From Lagopus muta (taxonomy: Eukaryota > Chordata > Aves > Galliformes > Phasianidae), in the NCBI RefSeq assembly GCF_023343835.1, contig NC_064447.1, positions 13,083,501 to 13,147,500 on the forward strand: a stretch of 64,000 bases of DNA. The letters are read 5' to 3'. The first letter of the stretch is position 1. Each line of letters starts with the position of its first letter. Positions 14,285-24,700 of this stretch are shown here, piece by piece. A model generated the notes under the pieces. That model was not told the DNA's origin. It did no database searches and saw only the letters and a program-made list of their open reading frames with translations. The position numbers and the translations under genes are program-made.

Positions 14285-17200
14285 GTGAGTTCCTGGGGCT
14301 GCTGTGGGGGTGGGAAGTCGTGCTATGAGAGCGTTGGTGCACAAGGAGTTTCCGCAGGCGTTGTGTCCTTGATGTCCCAGCTGGCCGCCGTGCTGTGCAG
14401 GACCTGCTCTCAGTCCCCAGTCACTGCAGTGGGGAGATGCTGACCAGCCGTCCCCACTGCCTGCTGTGTTGCTCTTGGCTCTCCTTTCTCCACCATGAAT
14501 TTTTCTCCGCTCTGGCCCTGTGTGATCCAACTGATGTGGGTCTTGTACCCATGGTTCCCTTCTGGGGGAGGGAGCGCTGCCTGTGACAGCACCTCACAGC
14601 CCTCAGGATTTCCTCTTTCAGTGCCACGCAGTGAAGCATTCATCCTTTTCCCCAGAATGGATTTCATGTACTGGAAGGGAAATACAGAGCTGTTACCATG
14701 AACGTTGCCCTTGTGATTAATGGATAGACATTCTGCTTTTCTGCACACACAATGGGGGAGCTGAGGTGTTTTCTATGACCTTTTGCTCTTCCCTGGTACC
14801 TCCAATGATCACCTTCAGAGAGGAGGATGCCTCCATCACAGCCTCAGGAGCTTTCAGCTCCAGTAGAACACTGAGAGCAGTTCAGGCCTCTGCCACAGCT
14901 GCAGCAGTGCCTGTGCTGGATTCAGTTGCTATGAGCTCCGGTAGCTTGAGGCTACCTGCTCTGCTGCCACATTACCTGTGAGTCATGAAGTTGCTCATAG
15001 CACAGCATCCTTGCTGTCTTCGAGACCTGACCTGCCTATCTTGCTTCTGGGCTGAAATCTGAAATCTCCTTGAACTTTGCTGAGTTTTGCAGAGCAGCAG
15101 AACGTTTTGCCGTGTTGGCAGAAAGCATTCATTTGTGCCCAAGCAAAGCCCCAGCTGTGTTATCACCAGGCAGGTCTGTGGGCTGAGCATCATGTTTCAG
15201 GTAATGCCCTCCATCGTGAGGAATTTTTTTCTGACACAGTAAACTGCATTCTGGTTTAAAAGCCAATTCTCAGGTGTTTGCTCACTCAGCTGTGTTTTCC
15301 AGGCAAAAGAACCCAAAGCAATTATGAAGATTGAACACTTAAATGCAACTTTCCAGCCTGCAAAAATCGGGAACCCACACGGACTGCAGATCACGTACTT
15401 GAAGGACAATAGCACAAGGAACATCTTTGTCTATCACGAAGATGGCAAGGTGAGAGCAGGGGGGTGGCAGGGCCTTGCGTGTGCTCCTGGAGGATGGTGC
15501 TGCATGCAGCCAGACTGGGGCACACCTGTCAGTAACCCAGCTGTGACTTGGGGGGGGGGGGGGTGTGGGACTTTGCAGTGTGGAAATCAGTGGGATGCTC
15601 GGCAGTGTGGGGCAGTTGTTTGCACAGGGAGGATGTGGCACACGATGGCCTTTGCAGTGAGAGGAGAGTCCCAGTGCTCACAGAGTGTGTTCAAGGGGTC
15701 AGCCCAAGTGGAACCACTGTGCTTGCAGGGCTGTGCTGCAGAATGTGTCGTGGTTCCATGGCCACGAGTTAATCAGACGCCAAAGGAAGGAGTTCTTTCC
15801 TGTAGAAGCTGCATCTCACCAGCTTCTGTCTGGTGAGGAGGTGCCTCTGTCTGTGGTTTGTGACAGTCTGCTCGGCAAAGGCAGAATTTTGCTGTGTTAA
15901 AGAAGCTGATTTTTCTACCAGATGCCCACTTGAATGGAGTGGTTTGTGACATGCAGGCAGGCAGTTGCTGTGAGCAGGGCTGATCTCACGGGTTGAGCCT
16001 GGTGGCTGCTGCTGCCTGCTCAGTGCTTGGGCAGGCGGCTCTGATGCTGTCTGATAACACCTCAGCTGAATTTCTCTCAAATTCCTTGAAATTGCTCTGC
16101 TCCTTTGGCTGAACGAGGATGTAAGCTCATCACAGGCGATAACCTTCACTGCAGTAAGGCAGCTAAGGAAATTAAAGCCAAAGGAACAACCTGGATCACT
16201 GCTGCTCCGCAGAGCATTGCAGGATGGGGCAGCTGTGTGCAGCTGAAGGCTTCTTAGCACGTGCTCATCACCAGATGGACCGAGGCCATTGGGGTGAGCT
16301 GGGGCTGAAGATGCACCCCATCCCTGATTCTCTGTGCATTGAAGTGCCAGTCTCCATCACAGCTGTGGGAGGCAGCAATGCGTAATGAGGGTTGTAGTTT
16401 GAAAATACGTATGGAAGGAACCCAAGATGCAGATCTCAAGTAACCAGATCATACTACCTGAAGCATTCCTCTGTGCTTCCCTTTGCGTGGTGGGCACAAA
16501 TGCTCTCAGGCATTACTTCATTGTGACCTAAGGGGCTTCTGGATCATCAGCTGTGCTGAGCTCCTTTGAAATGAAGAGCAACATGCTTGATGTGAGCGGG
16601 AGGAGCTGAGGAGCTTTCTCTTTCACTATGGGAGTCTGAGCACTCACACAGCTGGTTGGAGCAATGCAGCTGCATGCATCTCATTCTGCGTCCACTTAAC
16701 AAAAAAAAACTGTCCCAGGTTTCTACCTGGCATCGTGCTCCAGTGCCAACAAGGGCTGGTCAAACTCTGCCTGTTTTGCTGGGAGCAAAGTTAGTTTGTT
16801 AAAGGGCACCCAGCCTTTGGATGGCCTTAGGTGGGGAGCAGAGGAGAGTGATGTTGGAGTCCCATTTCTCAGGCACGGTGCAGTGGGACCTGCTCTGCTG
16901 GCTGAAGGCAGCAATGGTGGCAGGGCTCCAGGCACACATGGGGTGCTGAAGCCGATTTCTCACCGCACTGATCTCCTGCCAAGGACTGAAGCTCCCTCTG
17001 CAGGACTTCTCCTGTAGCCATCACAACAGCAGCTGCTGCTGCCATCCCCAAGCTTACCATCATCCTTAGCATCCTCGGAGGCGGGCTGCATCTCCAGGAA
17101 AGGCCTCTACACAGTGCAAACCAATATCTTTGAATCTTTTCTGGATAAATGAGCTGAGGACTCTTCTTTGACATTCCTGAGCTACAGCAGAGCTTTCAGA

Positions 17201-20200
17201 ACAGGCAAGGAGGGCCATTGTCAGCAGCAGGAGGAGCTGACTTCAGGACTGCTGAGCTGGAAGAGCAGTGAGAAGATGCAGTTTCATGCAGGGTTGTTTG
17301 CCTGGTGCTGCCATGGCTGTGCAAGTGGCTCAGGTCTGGAGCAGAGGCTGTGCATCTTGGCTTTGCAGACACAGATGTGTGCTTATGTAAAGAGCTGTGA
17401 TGTGGCAGTGGATCATTCTGGCTCTGGGAAAAAAACTGATAGTCTGAAGTCGATGAGAGATTCGTCCTCTGCTTTCTGCATGGCAGGACCTACTGGTCGG
17501 GGAGGTGACCCCCATCATGACGTCAGGGTTGCCTTCCAGTTGGTGATTCTGTGAATCATCACCACTTCAATGTTACAGCTTCTTTTTCATTGCCTCTAGT
17601 CTGTAATGTTCATCATTAACTTCAGGAGCCAGTTCCTCTTGCAGATCCTCTTTGTGCTGCTATCCGGGGTCTGCTTAGCTGCTTAGGATGGAAAAGCAAG
17701 TGATAAGTAAAAGCTCAGACAAGTAGGTCAGAGTTTTCCAGAGCACTGTCTGTGTGTCCTGGTACGTTTTCTCCCCTCTCAGCATGAAGTAGGTTCACCA
17801 AGCAGCCAGAATACCAGAGCTGTTAAGGATGGCTGTTGATACCATAGACCATTTTTGAGCGCCTCAAGTTGGACTTCTTATAACTGAGATCTCCAAAGTA
17901 ACATGTAAAGTAACCTGATTTTTGTGTGGTTTTTCTGTTCAGCTCAGTTTGCTTTTGAAAATGTGTATGTAAATGTTAGTGAGGGCTGAGGTTGCTCTCA
18001 CAGTGCTTCCTGCGCTGCAGCAGCTTCACCTCAGAGGGTTGAAGTGGGATGGGCTCTGTGCTGAGCTCCAGTCTGGCTCAGTAACACCTCACACGCACCC
18101 ATAACAGCCCTCTCTCTCCTGCAGCTCAGTGTGCATGTGTGCAGCTGTTACACCTCTTGCAAATGCATCTCATTTTCCAGTGAGACCTCCAGAAAGGTGC
18201 CAGTGCAGCACAGGCTCTGTGATCTCACCAGAAGCGAATCAGCAGATGAGTTCAAAACTGACCAAGTTAACCAAACTGTTTTGGAGAGGAAAATAAAAGG
18301 GAAGAGATGTATTCCAAGGAAGGAAAGAAGAGCCACAGCATCTGGGCATTGAGCTGGGACTTGGGTATGGGACTCATGGGTGGGCTGCAGTGCAGGGATG
18401 AAGAGATGCCCGGCCACTCTTGCAGCAGAATCTGGAAGGAAGTCATGTGGCCTCAGAATGAGGCAGATGTCCTTTGTGTTCCCTGCATTCAAAGGGGTGA
18501 GGCTGGAAATGGGGAGCAGGCGGCGGAGCTGTTAGCCTGGATTTGCATCTGTGTGCAGGCGGGGTGCAGTGAGGGGGAAATAAATCCATGTTTGCAGGAC
18601 TGGGCTCACCTCTGGTCTTGCCAGCTCCACGCTGGGTCTCACCAGCTCTTTGCCAAGCACCCTGCCCATGGTGCTGTGCATCCTGCTGCTCCCCAGCACT
18701 TCAGGCTCTGCTAATCCTGAGCGATGGCTCCTGGATCACCTGAAGTCTCTTTTCAAAGCCACCAGCTGGATTTCCCTCTGCTGACCTTCCTCCTCCCACA
18801 CCTGACTTAAACACGAGCAGATGGGGAGCGGGGATGAGAAGTGCTGCTACCAGATCTTCTTCATGTTAAAGGGCTGAGTGCCCTTTACCAAACTAACTTT
18901 GATTTTGTTTTCTTGTTTTTTGAGGGATAGCACTAAACTGCACTCATGTCACTGGGACAAAGGGATGGGAGAGCTGCAGAGCAGCAGGATGGTGTTGCTT
19001 TGTTACGTGCAGGCTGTGGTGCTCACTGTTTTTTGTTCCTCTTATTAGGAAATAGTGGATTGGTTCAATGCCATTCGTGCTGCACGTTTTCACTACTTAC
19101 AAGTGGCATTTCCTGGAGCCAGCGATGCTGATGTAAGTTTTCCAGATTGTTTTTTTCCTTCTTTTTAGGGTTATCAAGCAGGAAAGCTCTGGGGAGTGCT
19201 CAGTCCTTCAGTGTGTGCTGTGTGATAACTGCCAAAATTATTGCGATGGGAGGGCCTTCAGACCACTTTCAGCTTAAGAGATACATGGGCCAAATGTTAA
19301 AAAATCAAAGGGAGCATCTCATCAGCCCGCTGTGGGACGTGTGGTTGGCTCACCTGCATGGAATTGCCAACCACGTGGTTGGGATCTGGTGGCAAAGGGG
19401 TCAGTGGGGCTCGGGCAGGTTCTCCCCAGCCACCTCCAGCTGATGCTGTGCTCTCATTTCTCTCCTGTTTGGTTTCTCCAGCTGGTGCCAAAGCTCTCTA
19501 GAAACTACCTGAAGGAGGGGTACATGGAGAAAACAGGGCCCAAGGTAGGCTATAACTGTTTCTGCAACACCCCCAAAACCGGGGCTTGCTCTGTATGGGA
19601 TGGTGAAGGGTCTGCTGGTGGGACAATCTTGTCCTCTCTGCAGAGGTGAAGCCTTAACACTGTAAGCACATTAATACATGTTTTCCACCTGAAGTTTGGG
19701 TTTGGAACCAAAAGATAAAAAAAATAATCCAGAAACATCTCACAGATGAACCCAGCCCATTTCCATGCTCTCTGGCCATTGCTACTGGCCCACCTGCCCC
19801 CAGCTGCCTTTCCCAGCCACCCAGCAGGGTCCTCCAAGCCACCCGAAACTGCCTCTGTGCCCTGATGCTGCCAGGTTGCATTTGATGAGCAAAGCACTTC
19901 ATACTTTGGGGTGTAATTCAGCACTTTCTGACTCTGCAGCAAACAGAAGGATTCAAGAAGCGATGGTTCACCATGGATGACCGAAGGCTCATGTATTTCA
20001 AGGATCCCCTGGTAAGAGAAAGGGGCCTAAGCTGAGTACTGAGTCTGCAGTAAAACCCAGGCTGATGCTCAGCAGGGCACATTGGAATTCTGTGCTGCTG
20101 GGTCTGGGCTGCTGCTGGTGGAGGGCTTTGCGGGGCTGTGGTGCTTTTGGTCTCAGCTTCTGCACTCTGTGCTCCTGGCTACTGTTTTCTAGGATGCCTT

Positions 20201-20924
20201 TGCAAGAGGGGAAGTGTTCATTGGGAGCAAGGAAAACAGCTACAAAGTCCTGGAAGGGCTCCCGCCATCCACACAAGGAAATCACTGGCAGCACGGCATC
20301 ACCATCGTCACCCCGGACAGGAAATTCCTCTTTGCCTGCGAGACGGAGGACGACCAGCTGGAGTGGATTACCACCTTCCAGAAAGTTATCAGCAGGCCAA
20401 TGCTGCCTCAGGAATACGCAGGTGTGTGCTCACGAGGTCTGGAGAACAGCCTTGGACAGTTGATTTCCCATTGGTTGGAGTAGGGGATGGATGCCTGTCC
20501 TTGAAGGTGTTCAAGGCCAGGTTGGATGGGGCCCTGGGCAGCCTGGTCTGGTATTAAATGTGGAGGTTGGTGGCCCTGCCTGTGGCAGAGCGTTGGAGAT
20601 TCATGATGCTTGAGGTCCCTTCCAACCTGGGCCATTCTGTGATTCTGTGGGTGATGATGGGGTGACTGCAGCTCCTCTGTTGTGCCTGGTGTGAGTGGGG
20701 CAGCCCTCCTGTGCAAGGCTTGTGCTTGGTGGAGGGGCAGCGGTGCTGTAGGAACATAGAATGGTTGGGTTGGAAGGGACCTCAGAGCCTGCTCAGTCAC
20801 CCAGCACTGAGGACAATCACACCTGTGGGGCCGGGCTGTCCTAGCTGGGGTTGTGCCCATGACTTTAACTTCTATTTTCTTTTCTTTTGTTTCAGTGGAA
20901 GCCCATTTCAAGCATAAACCTTAG
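14172..20924 (+). CDS. ADAP1: ADAP1 (centaurin-alpha-1), 3' part of coding region, 7 exons
   Basis: ADAP1 is an Arf6 GTPase-activating protein that binds PtdIns(3,4,5)P3 and Ins(1,3,4,5)P4 through two PH domains and acts at the plasma membrane, notably in neurons. The seven exons (14172-14284, 15303-15449, 19049-19132, 19482-19544, 19940-20011, 20193-20421, 20896-20924) join in frame into 244 residues plus a split first codon. They correspond to about residue 131 to the end of the 374-residue family protein. PH1 begins at GYREGFLWKRGRDNG, with basic residues K and R before the RKF strand, and runs through exon 3. PH2 begins at KEGYMEKTGPK in exon 4 and ends near FQKVISRPMLPQEYA. The protein ends VEAHFKHKP. 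All borders are GT-AG. The catalytic ArfGAP domain lies upstream, outside the window, so the coding region is partial here. The paralogue ADAP2 is less likely given near-identity to ADAP1 as I recall it. Confidence 0.97.
15303..15449 (+). CDS. ADAP1: ADAP1 exon, PH1 core
   Basis: This exon has 49 codons, phase 0 to phase 0, from AKEPKAIMKIEHLNATF to NIFVYHEDGK. The acceptor is TTTTCCAG and the donor GTGAGA. A 14-base G run lies about 100 bases downstream in the intron. Confidence 0.97.
19049..19132 (+). CDS. ADAP1: ADAP1 exon, PH1 C-terminal helix
   Basis: This exon has 28 codons, EIVDWFNAIRAARFHYLQVA to GASDAD. It contains the amphipathic C-terminal helix typical of PH domains with its conserved Trp. 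The acceptor is CTTATTAG and the donor GTAAGT. Confidence 0.97.
19482..19544 (+). CDS. ADAP1: ADAP1 exon, inter-PH linker and start of PH2
   Basis: This exon has 21 codons, LVPKLSRNYLKEGYMEKTGPK, phase 0 at both ends. The acceptor is TTCTCCAG and the donor GTAGGC. Confidence 0.96.
19940..20011 (+). CDS. ADAP1: ADAP1 exon, PH2 basic strand
   Basis: This exon has 24 codons, starting QTEGFKKRWFTMDDRRLM. It carries the KKRWF motif expected for inositol phosphate binding in PH2. The acceptor is CTCTGCAG and the donor GTAAGA. Confidence 0.97.
20193..20421 (+). CDS. ADAP1: ADAP1 exon, remainder of PH2
   Basis: This exon has 76 codons plus one base, from DAFARGEVFIGSKENSYKV to PMLPQEYA. The exon ends in phase 1 and its last G completes a Val codon with the terminal exon. 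The acceptor is TTTTCTAG and the donor GTGTGT. Confidence 0.97.
20485..20652 (+). repeat. CR1 LINE 3'-end fragment (sense)
   Basis: This is a 5'-truncated CR1. The translation includes the end of the CR1 reverse-transcriptase ORF (VFKARLDGALGSLVWY). It is followed by the 3' tail with AGGTCCCTTCCAACC and the terminal ATTCTGTG direct repeats that end CR1 copies. It sits in the last ADAP1 intron. Confidence 0.9.
20751..20835 (-). repeat. Short CR1 3'-end fragment (antisense)
   Basis: GGTTGGAAGGGACCTC at 20768-20783 is the reverse complement of the CR1 3' tail, preceded by a decayed terminal repeat. It lies about 100 bp after, and opposite to, the preceding CR1 copy. The outer (left, in CR1 orientation) boundary is uncertain. 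Confidence 0.8.
20896..20924 (+). CDS. ADAP1: ADAP1 terminal coding segment and stop
   Basis: The acceptor is TTGTTTCAG. The segment encodes the end of Val, then EAHFKHKP and TAG. This is identical to the C-terminus I know for mammalian ADAP1. Confidence 0.97.
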
Positions 20925-21008
20925 ATGGGACTGGCTGGGCAGACCTGAGGAATGAGCTTCTGTTTACAACACAACATGGTTTTATTTGAAATGTTAAAAA
21001 AGTAATTA

Positions 21009-21041
21009 TTAATAATAATAACAGTAATAATAATAATAATA
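21009..21041. repeat. (AAT)n microsatellite in ADAP1 3'UTR
   Basis: An imperfect AAT trinucleotide run interrupted once by ACAGT. It is likely length-polymorphic. Confidence 0.9.
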
Positions 21042-22592
21042 CTTCCCTTTCCCCTCATCATTCACTTGATCATGTTGGAGGCCAAGAAGGGCAGCAGCAA
21101 AACATGGGAGAAGGCACTGATCCAACCCAGAACTCATTTCTGCTCCTCCTGCACCTCGTGTCCACGTGTCTCCTGCAGGTAGGGCGCTGTGCTGCTGGAA
21201 GGGTCCCCTGCCCTGTGGTGAAGAGTCTCGGGGACGAATCTCTTGGGGACGGGACACTTTTTGGACAATGTGGTCTGTGGTGCAAAACCCACACGGGTTC
21301 CTTGTGGAAAGCGATGGCTGTTCTGGAGGACGTGAGGCTGCGGCCCATCCCAGCGCCCTGCCCATGATGCTGCAGCAGCTGGCTGCTGGGGCTGGTGCTT
21401 TTCCTCCTCCGTGGCTCATTGCTGCCTCAGCTCACAGGGGATACGGATTGGGCCTGAAGCCTCCTGTGCTCTGGTGACAGAGATTCCCCCCACCTCATCC
21501 CACCGGGCTCAGCCCACGGCCCTGCTGCTCTGGGGGTGCTGCCTGCTGCCCCTGCTGCCTACCAGCTGTTTCCAGGGGAGAGCGAGCCCCTGAGATGCCG
21601 ACACCTAAAAACAAGAGGAGAGAAACCACTGTCTTTAACTGTAGGAATGTGCAGCTGAACCGGGGGGGGGGGAGTTTGGAGATGACCAAAATGTGTCCTT
21701 GCCTCTGTCCTCTGCACTCCCTAAAACGTAAGGGAGAAGTGCTGAGAGCAGCTGAAAACAGCTCCTGGTAGGAAGCCCATCACTGTGTTTCTACCCCCGG
21801 ACAGTGGTTCCTGTGCAGGACCATTACCAGCCCTCCATCCCACGGGTGCCCACACCGTGCTGCTTCTGCCTTCCCCAAGGGGAGCAGGAGGTGACACTCA
21901 TCCTGGCTGAGGCTTCTGTCCTCGGGAGCACTGCTCTCATGGTGTCATGCGGGTGGATGGAGCTGGCTGTGAGGGCTGTGCTGGTGCCTGCAGGGCAGCG
22001 TGAGCAGGATGCAGCTGTTGGGCACTGCAGTCTCCTGCTGTGTTGGTGTTGCTGAATGAGCGATCCTCCGTGTCACAGAGGTAATTTATAAATAGGTGAC
22101 ATCAGTGTGGGTGAGCATCACAGCTCCCAGGTGGTGGCAGTGCTGTCTCTAGGCTGATTCCGAGCAGGGTGTAGAAATGCAGGTATCTGTGTCGTTGGCC
22201 TCGTTAGCTGCTTACCAAAGTGCACAGCCTGGCAGTGCCTGCTGCTGGGTACCACGGGTGGCTGTGGGGCTGGGGCTGAGCAGCAGGCTGGGCCGTGCCC
22301 ACCTGTGTCCCTGCTGCCCTTGGCACAGTCCTCTGTGGTCCGGTTGGTGCACTTTGTTTTCCAATAATTCTCTTAATTATTATTTTTTTTGGATGTTTTC
22401 ATTTATTATTTTTTTTTCCTGCAATGAATACAAAAGCTGCTTGAAGTGACATTTCAGCGCTGTGTTGAGCACTGTAACTGCTGGGGCCGGGGCTCAGGCC
22501 CTGCTGTCAGTGTTTGTAACCGAACCCCTCGTGGGCTGTGTCTGTCTGTAATGTCACTGGTAAGAACTGTGGTACTACATGTCATTCGCACC

Positions 22593-22598
22593 AATAAA
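22593..22598 (+). terminator. ADAP1: Poly(A) signal for ADAP1
   Basis: AATAAA, followed 15-40 bases later by a GTGCTGGTGTTGTCTGGG-type GU-rich element. It is the only canonical hexamer between the stop codon and this point. Further + strand AATAAA copies at 22933, 23557 and 23724 could be weak distal alternatives. Confidence 0.75.
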
Positions 22599-22619
22599 CG
22601 CTGATGTCGGACAGGTGCT

Positions 22620-23500
22620 GGTGTTGTCTGGGTCTGGGGGTGCAGGGAAGCAGAAAGGAGGGGGGTGGGAATACCTTCCTTCATGTACTGTATGTGTGTG
22701 TGTGGATGTGTGCACATTCACAAGAGGTATTTCACTGCACTCACCCCACTGTCGTGTTACAGGATCACAGACACAGAGGTGAGTGCAGAGAGGCATTTAT
22801 AGGAATAACTGACAAACATAGAAGGTAAACGTATTTCTTCAACGCACATACGGTGCTTCTTCATCTGCAGCCAGCACTACTGGCTTTTTAATAACTAAAT
22901 TAATTTTGGGATGCATTTTTTATTAATTAATTAATAAAGTTTATGTATTGCCTGTAATTTAAGCTAAGTCTGTGATGCAGAAATGCAGTTATACACGTGT
23001 GGAGCTTGCTCTCTGTATTTGTTTGCCTATGTATGCATACAACTTACAAAATCATTTTTTTTTTGCTGTCACTTAAATCAGCCCTGTCTCAAACAGTGGC
23101 TGAGGCTTCAGACAGAGGGAGACAGACTGTGTGTGTGTGTGCAAAATGAGGGCCTGTATAATAACTATTAGAGCTTACCAAGTATTAAATAGAAAAAGAC
23201 CACAGTAATGTGAGTATATGTTCTACCTGTGATAAGGAATCCTCCCTGGACCGGGCCGTGGCCAAGGCTGCTGCATCCCACCACACAATAATGATGTGTG
23301 CAGCATTCAGCCAGCGCTGAGCAGGAACTGAGGCTGCAAACTGAAGCGATTTGCACCCATCACAGACTCTCAGAAAGCAGCTGTATCGTAGATCCTGGTA
23401 TAAAGTGTTTATTTGAGACATCACAATTAACACAAAATCTGCCTTTCATTGCCTTCTTTTCTTTCTCATACAGTCAGTAAAGTCTGATGAACCCCTCCCT
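22620..23500. other. Intergenic sequence between convergent ADAP1 and GET4
   Basis: I see no exon here. It holds GT-rich microsatellite-like tracts (near 22690 and 23130), TTAATTAA-type AT-rich sequence at 22910-22940 and a few AATAAA hexamers on both strands. The boundary with the GET4 3'UTR is not determined. Confidence 0.5.
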
Positions 23501-23519
23501 CCCCCATGCATGATTGCTG

Positions 23520-24611
23520 TTTATTAATCTAAGCCTTCGTATTTTCATCGTGAAAAAATAAAGCGTTTCCCCCTCCCAGTTGTTTGCTGCACCACCGCCA
23601 CGCAGCGCTCTGCATTAAAGAGGAGATGTAGAACTGCTGTGCCTACCACTGGGGTTGAAATTACTCCATTATTTATTGATTTATCCTTTTTACACGAAGT
23701 GTTAAATGAATCAATCACCCGAGAAAAATAAATATATCATAAAGAACCAAAAGTTCTGCAGTATCCCTTTTCTTTACATATAGCTGCATTTCAAATGCAG
23801 ACGTTGCTCGTGGCTGTTCACTGTTACAGATGGGTGTGAACTCAGAATGAGAAAGAATGTTCCAAAGGAGCAGAGCCTCCAGCCAGAGGAGGTATTTTAG
23901 ATGCCCAATTTTTAAGCCTAGGCAAGAGAGATCCGTGTGGAGCCAATTACCTCCGTTCCACTGCTCAGCTTTCACTCGAGAGCAATTCAATCTTGTGCTT
24001 TTCAGAAGTATCAGCTAAACACACACACGGGCTCAGGCAGAGCCAGCTCACCACAGACACAGGCAGTGCTGTTCTCACTGCAGCAGAGGGAGCTCCTGCT
24101 GTCAGTGCATCCTGGCTGTGCAGCTCCCTGTGCTCCGGGCTCCTCGCATGCATCGCAGGGCTTTTGGCACCAGCCTCAGCCCTCAGTTACACAGTGACTC
24201 ACCCTGCTTTCAGGATGTTCCTCGCAGATGGCAGAGGTCAGGGAGGCCTTCTTGTACCAAACGTGGTAGTGGGTAGGTCGTGGAGCAGACCCCTATGTAC
24301 TGAGTTATTGTGCAAAAGGAATACTGCATCAGAAACCGTAGACAACTATATTTTAATCAAAGTCACCAGCCGCTGCATCGGAAACCTGCTAACAATCTCT
24401 GCCATTGGTTCTTTTGGCTACTTTTTGTTGGTTTCTTTCTTTTGTTTACATAAATAATATAGACCAAACATTATAAACATTTCAGCAACCATTTCTAAAA
24501 GACTGGAGGAGCCCTTTTAGGCGCCAAGAAACAACTGCAGGATTCAAATTCCAAAACTGTCTTTGGAGTCATCGAATCATCAGTGTGCACGGCAGCCTGT
24601 GGCAAAAATAC
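23520..24611 (-). other. GET4: Probable GET4 3'UTR
   Basis: On the - strand after the GET4 stop, canonical AATAAA hexamers occur at 23672-23677 and 23520-23525, with another at 23408-23413 and a variant ATTAAA at 24352-24357. The 23520 copy is followed by a strongly G-rich stretch and the 23672 copy by a GTGGTAGG element. I cannot decide which is used. Confidence 0.45.
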
Positions 24612-24700
24612 TCAGTCCAGCTCAATAGGACTGCTGTCTTCCTGACCATCTTCTGTGTCATCATCTTCTCCAGTTCCCATCAGGCTGTTTAAAAGATTTC
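24612..24700 (-). CDS. GET4: GET4 exon 9, acidic tail and stop
   Basis: Residues about 299-327: [19 protein letters not shown] through SSPIELD and TGA. The acceptor is GGTTCTAG. Confidence 0.96.

Larger units (their letters stand above)
20925..22615 (+). other. ADAP1: ADAP1 3'UTR
   Basis: There is no further splice structure or coding potential after the stop. The first canonical AATAAA on the + strand is at 22593, followed by a GT-rich downstream element. This gives a 3'UTR of about 1.7 kb. It contains an AAT microsatellite (21009-21041) and a G run near 21661. Confidence 0.7.

Noticed and set aside
20138-20557. 139-codon frame overlapping ADAP1 exon 6
   Set aside because: It is out of frame with the PH2 coding sequence, and its C-terminal part is CR1-derived (VFKARLDGALG).
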